From contig NZ_BIMB01000028.1 of the NCBI RefSeq assembly GCF_004000865.1, positions 26,807 through 90,806 of the forward strand: 64,000 bases of DNA. Direction: 5' to 3'. The translations under genes and the position numbers were made by a program. The DNA comes from Paenibacillus elgii NBRC 100335. Lineage in GTDB: Bacteria > Bacillota > Bacilli > Paenibacillales > NBRC-103111. The notes under the pieces were generated by a model that had not been told where the DNA came from, did no database searches, and saw only the letters and a program-made list of their open reading frames with translations. Below are positions 59,876 through 64,000 of the stretch, piece after piece (within the stretch, counting starts at the first letter, position 1; every line of letters begins with the position of its first letter).

Positions 59876-62038
59876 ATGCTCACCGTCATTACGAACCTGT
59901 TCCGCTACATGCGTCCGTACAAACTGCTGGCGTCTTTCTTTTTCCTGACGTTATTTCTGGATCTCGCCTTCGTATCGCTGGCTCCCTTGAGCTTTAAATT
60001 CATGATCGACAAAGCGATCACGCCGCAGGACATCGACTACTTTTTCCTCATTCTTGCCGTTCTCGGGATCGGTGGCCTGATCGGATTCAGCGCCGGTGTC
60101 ATTAGCGATTATGCGCTGGCCCGGTTGATTGCAAAAGTACAGCAGGATCTCAGAATGCGGTTGTTCGACCATATGCAGCATACGAACATCAGCCTTTTCC
60201 AGAAAGCCCGCCCGGGCGAGCTGCTTTCTTATTATTCCGTCGATCTGCCTTCGATCGCGCAAGCAATGCAGGTCATCCTGACCATTGGCATCCAGTCGTT
60301 TTCCGTCGTGGTCATCAGCACGGTCGTCTTGTTCTATTTGCAGTGGAGCATGGCCCTGTTGATTCTGCTTGGGGCCGTTGTTATTTTTGCCGGCCCGTAT
60401 TTGCTGGGCAGGCGTGCCGAGGCCGTCAATTCTGCGTACAAGGACCAGTTCGCCCGCTTAACCGGCGTCGTGCAGGAGAATATTAAAGCCCAGAAAGTAA
60501 TCAAAGGCTTCAACCTGCAGGAGGCGATGGCGAATAAGTTTAGTGCCATGCTGCAAGCTTTGTCCGTGACCCATTACAAGAAAAATGTCGTCAACGCCCA
60601 GCTTGAGCGCCTTCCCATGATCAGTCTGCTCCTCATTAACTTTTCGATTATCGGATTCGGGTCGTACTTGGCGCTTCGCGGTCATCTTAGCGTGGGGGCG
60701 TTGGTCGCCTTTTTTACCATGTATACCTCCATGGGCAACTCGGTGTTCAATCTGACCGTCGCGATCCCGGCTTTTACGGATGCTTCGGTGAGCATGAAGC
60801 GGATTCAAGGGCTGTTAAGCGAGCCTCGGGAAGCTAGGGGAGAAACCCATTTCACTTTTGCAGAGGGACGCCCGCCGGAGATTGCGCTTGAGGACGTTTC
60901 GTTCCGCTATGCGGAACAGCAGCAGGATGTGCTGAAGCACGTCCGTCTGCACATCCCTCCGGGCACCACGGCAGCCTTCGTCGGCTCCAGCGGTTCAGGA
61001 AAAAGCACGCTGCTGCAATTGCTGCTCGGCTTCTATACTCCGCAGGAAGGTCATATCCGCATGAACGGCAGCAGCCTGCGGGAGCTGGATCTGGGGTCTT
61101 ACCGGGAACAGATCGGCGTCGTGTTTCAGGACAATTTCTTATTTCACGGCACGATTCTGGACAATATTCGCCTCAGCCAGCCGGATGCCAGCGAGGAAGA
61201 CGTCATAGAGGCGGCGAAAAAAGCGGAAATCCACGACTTCATCATGAGCCTTTCGGAGGGCTACCATACCCAAGTGCTGGATGAAGGGAGCAATTTCTCA
61301 GGCGGTCAAAGGCAGCGCATCGCCATTGCCCGCGCCATCGTGAGGAACCCCTCAATCCTGTTACTGGACGAAGCCACGTCGGCGCTGGACCCGATCTCGG
61401 AGGCCTCGATCAACCGGACGTTCGCTGAGCTGTCGCATAACCGGACGATAATTACGGTGACCCATCGGCTCTCCGCCATTACCGAAGCGGATCAAATTTT
61501 CGTCTTCGATCAGGGGCGTCTGGTCGATAGCGGGACCCACCCGCAGATGCTGCTGACAGGCGGCTTCTACAAAGAGCTGTGGGACAAACAGAGCGGCTTG
61601 TCCATATCGCCGAGCGGGCAGGAAGCGGACATTGACGAGGAGCGGCTATCCCGGCTTCCTTTCTTCCATGGGATGCACGCAGAAGTACTGAAGGAAATCA
61701 AGGGCCTGTTCCATACGGAGACGTTCGCCGCCGGACAGCCTGTCATTTACCAAGGGGACCAGGGGGAAAAATTTTATCTCATCGCCCGCGGGCAGGTGGA
61801 GGTCTCCAAGCGCTCAGCTGCTGTACCCGAGAGCCGGATACGGCTGGCCGTTCTCGAGGATGGGGATCATTTCGGAGAGATGGCGCTGATGGATAGCGCC
61901 TCGCGAAATGCCGATGTAACGGCGATGACCTCTTGCGTCTTTTTGACTTTGCAAAGGAAGGCGTTCGCTTATGTGTTGTCTCAATATCCCGAGATCGATG
62001 CGCGTATACGGCAGACGCTGCTGGAACGCAGGAAATAG
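59876..62038 (+). CDS. ABC exporter fused to a cyclic-nucleotide-binding domain
   Basis: 720 residues from the ATG at 59876 behind GGAAGGGA; the longer frame overlaps the previous gene. Six-helix exporter domain (about 1-300), then the nucleotide-binding domain: Walker A GSSGSGKSTLL (about 380), signature FSGGQRQRIA, Walker B SILLLDEATSALD, H-loop VTHRLS. The last 130 residues (about 590-720) are a cNMP-binding/Crp-like jelly roll: RLPFFHGMHAEVLKEI, IYQGDQGEKFYLIARGQVEVSK, LEDGDHFGEMALMDSASRNADVTAMTSCVFLTL, with the GEMALM...RNADV phosphate-binding cassette. No peptidase domain. The substrate is unknown; the extra domain suggests gating by a nucleotide or other small ligand. Confidence 0.9.
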   Translation: MLTVITNLFRYMRPYKLLASFFFLTLFLDLAFVSLAPLSFKFMIDKAITPQDIDYFFLILAVLGIGGLIGFSAGVISDYALARLIAKVQQDLRMRLFDHMQHTNISLFQKARPGELLSYYSVDLPSIAQAMQVILTIGIQSFSVVVISTVVLFYLQWSMALLILLGAVVIFAGPYLLGRRAEAVNSAYKDQFARLTGVVQENIKAQKVIKGFNLQEAMANKFSAMLQALSVTHYKKNVVNAQLERLPMISLLLINFSIIGFGSYLALRGHLSVGALVAFFTMYTSMGNSVFNLTVAIPAFTDASVSMKRIQGLLSEPREARGETHFTFAEGRPPEIALEDVSFRYAEQQQDVLKHVRLHIPPGTTAAFVGSSGSGKSTLLQLLLGFYTPQEGHIRMNGSSLRELDLGSYREQIGVVFQDNFLFHGTILDNIRLSQPDASEEDVIEAAKKAEIHDFIMSLSEGYHTQVLDEGSNFSGGQRQRIAIARAIVRNPSILLLDEATSALDPISEASINRTFAELSHNRTIITVTHRLSAITEADQIFVFDQGRLVDSGTHPQMLLTGGFYKELWDKQSGLSISPSGQEADIDEERLSRLPFFHGMHAEVLKEIKGLFHTETFAAGQPVIYQGDQGEKFYLIARGQVEVSKRSAAVPESRIRLAVLEDGDHFGEMALMDSASRNADVTAMTSCVFLTLQRKAFAYVLSQYPEIDARIRQTLLERRK

Positions 62039-62053
62039 GAGGAGCGAATCCCA

Positions 62054-62578
62054 ATGTTAGCGGAATACCGCGTTTGTCGCAGCGATGAAGATTATGCGCA
62101 GTATGCTTTATTTTTTATCCGCCACCGCCAAGATTTCAGTCGTCATTTTTCCTTGGCCGATGCCCTTATGCATACGCTGGAAACGATCCAGACGTCAACT
62201 ATTGTTCTGGTGATCGACAAGCAAGAACATACGATCGGCTGGGCGCATTACCGGTACGTGACACCTGACGGCGAAGCGCATCCGGAAGGCGAGATTGCCT
62301 TTATGGATTCGGCTATCACGACGCAGGCGCATCGCAGCAGCCGTCTGTTCGCCGAGGGCTTCTGCCATCTGGTGCATCATATGGCAGCCGAGAACCGCCA
62401 CATCCGCTTTTTTCAATTCTACGCCTTGGCCGACAACGCGTATTTAACCCGGCTTTACTCCAAGTTCGCCCGGATCATCGGCCAGCGGGAGGGCTACCAC
62501 GGGACGGAAAACCTGTTTTCCGCCGACTTCGCCGCCCTGCTTCATTATGTTACAAAGTACACAAAATCACAGGATTGA
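62054..62578 (+). CDS. GNAT-like protein, paralogue B
   Basis: 174 residues, GGAGGAG ahead of the ATG, 15 bases after the exporter. Secondary-structure layout as in paralogue A: IVLVIDKQEHTIGWAHYRYV, GEIAFMDSAITTQAHRSSRLFAEGFCHLVHHMA, IRFFQFYALADNAYLTRLYSKFARIIG. Identity to A is low but aligned throughout. Third gene of the operon. Confidence 0.62.
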   Translation: MLAEYRVCRSDEDYAQYALFFIRHRQDFSRHFSLADALMHTLETIQTSTIVLVIDKQEHTIGWAHYRYVTPDGEAHPEGEIAFMDSAITTQAHRSSRLFAEGFCHLVHHMAAENRHIRFFQFYALADNAYLTRLYSKFARIIGQREGYHGTENLFSADFAALLHYVTKYTKSQD

Positions 62579-62643
62579 CCTTCCATTGTTGGGCGTGCTA
62601 TCCTACGAATACAGGACTATTTTCATGCAAAGGAGGGTTTTGT

Positions 62644-62751
62644 ATGTTTCCCCCAAGAACCGGTTTGAACGGTAAAGGCGATCGAAAGCCGCTTAGCTTC
62701 GCGGATCTCCTTAAGCTGAATGAGCAAGTGAGAGTATCCGAAGCGAAATAA
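62644..62751 (+). CDS. Small peptide, 35 residues
   Basis: An ATG behind AAAGGAGGG (7 bases spacing) opens a 35-residue frame beginning MFPPRTGLNGKGDRKPLSFA and ending in a charged amphipathic segment (LKLNEQVRVSEAK). A perfect hairpin terminator follows 18 bases after the stop, so this is a free-standing expressed unit. No family recognised and no export signal. Confidence 0.6.
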   Translation: MFPPRTGLNGKGDRKPLSFADLLKLNEQVRVSEAK

Positions 62752-62768
62752 TGAGTGTAGATCGAAAG

Positions 62769-62802
62769 ACCTGCCAGGGCGATGGTTGAGGCAGGTTTTT
62801 TG
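62769..62802 (+). terminator. Terminator of the small-peptide gene
   Basis: ACCTGCC (62769-62775) pairs with GGCAGGT (62790-62796), followed by TTTTTG. Confidence 0.85.
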
Positions 62803-62816
62803 CTTGATAAATAAGA

Positions 62817-62849
62817 AGAGCATCGTCCACCAAGGGCGATGCTCTTTCA
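62817..62849 (-). terminator. Terminator of the SUFU gene
   Basis: AGAGCATCG (62817-62825) pairs with CGATGCTCT (62837-62845); the minus strand continues TCTTATTT. Confidence 0.7.
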
Positions 62850-62909
62850 GGTTCCAAAACAATCTGCTGCAATGAACCGTGGGCCTAGCTCGTCTCGTCG
62901 CTTCCGAAC

Positions 62910-63692
62910 CTATCTTCTCCGGAATGGAATAACCGACGACCGGCACACATTCCTCCGGTTCAGCCGGACGATTTCATTGATGCCGTATTTGTCGAATTTA
63001 TCGGTCAAGTCGTTGCAGCCGTATTTCAATTTGAACTCCATCTCTTCCTGATACAGGGGGACAATAGAGTAAAATCGGATCGTTCTCTCCGAGTCCATCT
63101 CCAGCGTCAGAAAATCCCGATGAACCATAATGGGCGGCAGCAAAATGACTCCGTTCAATTTCGTCTGGTCCGACAGGGGACGCGTGGGATCGCCGTTAGG
63201 CACCGTATGTCCATGACCCAGCCACGTCTCGTACTCATGTGGAAGCCGGGCCAGCATCTTGAGCCAACGGACCGGCCAGTAATGGTCCTCGTCGGCGAAC
63301 GCTTCCTGCGTGATCGGCCATTCAGGCGGCAAACAAATCATCAGTTCCGCATAATTATAGCCCTCGATGCCTTCGGGAACGTTCATCGGCAAATAGCTCA
63401 TTCCCGTCGTAAACAACGTGTGGTAATTCCGTTCCTGCGTCGGCTTAATGTGATAAACATCGATATGGACGATATCCGAAATGATTTCATGAAATACGTT
63501 GTCGATCTTGCCGATGTATGTCTCGAAATGCCGTTCGATCTTCTCGGTCCAGCCTTCCTCGCCATAGTTGGGCGGCATCCAGCCGCGTTCCTTATCCTCA
63601 TACTTATAAATCGGGTTGCCCGATTCCGAATAATCCGAAGGCTTGACCAAAGAAATGCACCTCTGCTCTCGATTCGTTCCCTTTTTTTCCAA
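62910..63692 (-). CDS. SUFU (suppressor of fused)-domain protein
   Basis: 260 residues. The bacterial SUFU fold is seen in FHEIISDIVHIDVYHIKPTQERNYHTLFTTGMSYLPMNVPEG, AELMICLPPEWP, WPVRWLKMLARLPHEYETWLGHGHTVPNGDP and GVILLPP. Cytoplasmic, no signal. In bacteria SUFU proteins are frequent immunity proteins of polymorphic or contact-dependent toxins. It follows, by about 140 bases on the same strand, the C-terminal tail of a larger protein that runs off the window, which may be the cognate toxin. Confidence 0.85.
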   Translation of the reverse strand: MEKKGTNREQRCISLVKPSDYSESGNPIYKYEDKERGWMPPNYGEEGWTEKIERHFETYIGKIDNVFHEIISDIVHIDVYHIKPTQERNYHTLFTTGMSYLPMNVPEGIEGYNYAELMICLPPEWPITQEAFADEDHYWPVRWLKMLARLPHEYETWLGHGHTVPNGDPTRPLSDQTKLNGVILLPPIMVHRDFLTLEMDSERTIRFYSIVPLYQEEMEFKLKYGCNDLTDKFDKYGINEIVRLNRRNVCRSSVIPFRRR

Positions 63693-63831
63693 CCCGCGCT
63701 ACTTCTCTTATTATCGACAGAATGATGGGGAGATTGAATAGAGGGATAGCCGTTAAAATATTGGCTGCAAACGCAAAAGGAGTCCATTTCTCTTCTCAGA
63801 GAATTGAACTCCTTATCCTAACCCGGATTCC
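63693..63831. other. Short spacer between SUFU and the upstream partial gene
   Basis: No gene or clear signal seen. Confidence 0.5.
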
Positions 63832-63999
63832 CTATTTTTTCGAATTAAAGTACGCTTTATCTACCTTAAGCTGTTGTTTCAAAATCCGGTTGAACAAACC
63901 TTTGCTGATTTCCCCGGTTCCTTTGGACACAGCGGTCCTCAACACTTCCCCGCCAGGCAAAGTCTTTTCTTGAACACTCCCACCACCTGCGCTAATGGC
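63832..63999 (-). CDS. C-terminal end of a protein running off the window
   Basis: The minus-strand frame is open from the window edge to a TAG at 63832, giving 55 residues (AISAGGGSVQEKTLPGGEVL... then GEISKGLFNRILKQQLKVDKAYFNSKK). A Gly/Ser-rich linker and a compact basic helical tail. The start is outside the window. No family recognised from so little; a toxin C-terminal domain is possible given the SUFU neighbour. Confidence 0.55.
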   Translation of the reverse strand, partial: AISAGGGSVQEKTLPGGEVLRTAVSKGTGEISKGLFNRILKQQLKVDKAYFNSKK

Positions 64000-64000
64000 G

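Overview
This 64 kb window reads as chromosomal DNA of a spore-former-type Firmicute, most likely Paenibacillaceae (Paenibacillus or Cohnella-like). That is inferred from strong AGGAGG ribosome sites, GC-rich codons, several secreted 'stalk' (copper-amine-oxidase-N) proteins, Lpl-type sugar ABC transporters, abundant ECF-type promoters and a YdjI-like SPFH locus. No rRNA, tRNA, CRISPR array or intact mobile element was seen.

Left part (1-10.7 kb). Two near-identical secreted polysaccharide deacetylases are followed by an ECF sigma factor/anti-sigma pair and a secreted protein. Three transcription units share the same ECF promoter (TGAACC-N16-CGCCTATA), so the sigma factor probably controls itself and a small envelope regulon. 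A Fur-boxed siderophore uptake operon (binding lipoprotein, two FecCD permeases, DJ-1/PfpI protein, no ATPase) follows on the minus strand.

10.7-26.9 kb. A CAP-domain/stalk protein, an EzrA-like coiled-coil membrane protein, an AI-2E family transporter with a consensus SigW-type promoter, a lipoprotein preceded by a response-regulator relic, a three-gene membrane/TPR/AAA+ ATPase operon, an acyl-CoA dehydrogenase-like flavoprotein, a DMT exporter, DinB, a GH26 mannanase and a chemoreceptor.

27-33 kb. An AT-richer accessory stretch holds a small membrane protein, an unknown secreted protein and an IS3 transposase relic. It is followed by YvbH, a TetR/DUF5367 pair with a clear operator, a frameshifted iron-binding lipoprotein with a Fur box, a decayed copy of the DUF5367 gene end, and an M48 protease.

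33-51.6 kb. A stalk/MORN/BamE-like protein, AraC regulator, PhnB-like protein, and a complete oligopeptide ABC operon (D-F-A-B-C order). On the minus strand is a LacI-controlled sugar locus: LacI, LplB- and LplC-type permeases, binding protein, CE7 esterase and a GH94 phosphorylase of the 1,2-beta-oligoglucan phosphorylase size class. Its promoter and palindromic operator are both readable.

51.7-64 kb. The most unusual region. An SPFH/zinc-ribbon protein heads a six-gene minus-strand operon containing a coiled-coil membrane protein and four tandem paralogues (two TM segments, winged-helix-like domain, zinc ribbon). Then come an AbrB/MazE-Doc toxin-antitoxin pair with its own dyad operator, a stalk protein, an operon of two GNAT-like paralogues flanking an ABC exporter fused to a cyclic-nucleotide-binding domain, a 35-residue peptide gene, and a SUFU-domain protein downstream of the C-terminal tail of a protein that runs off the window.
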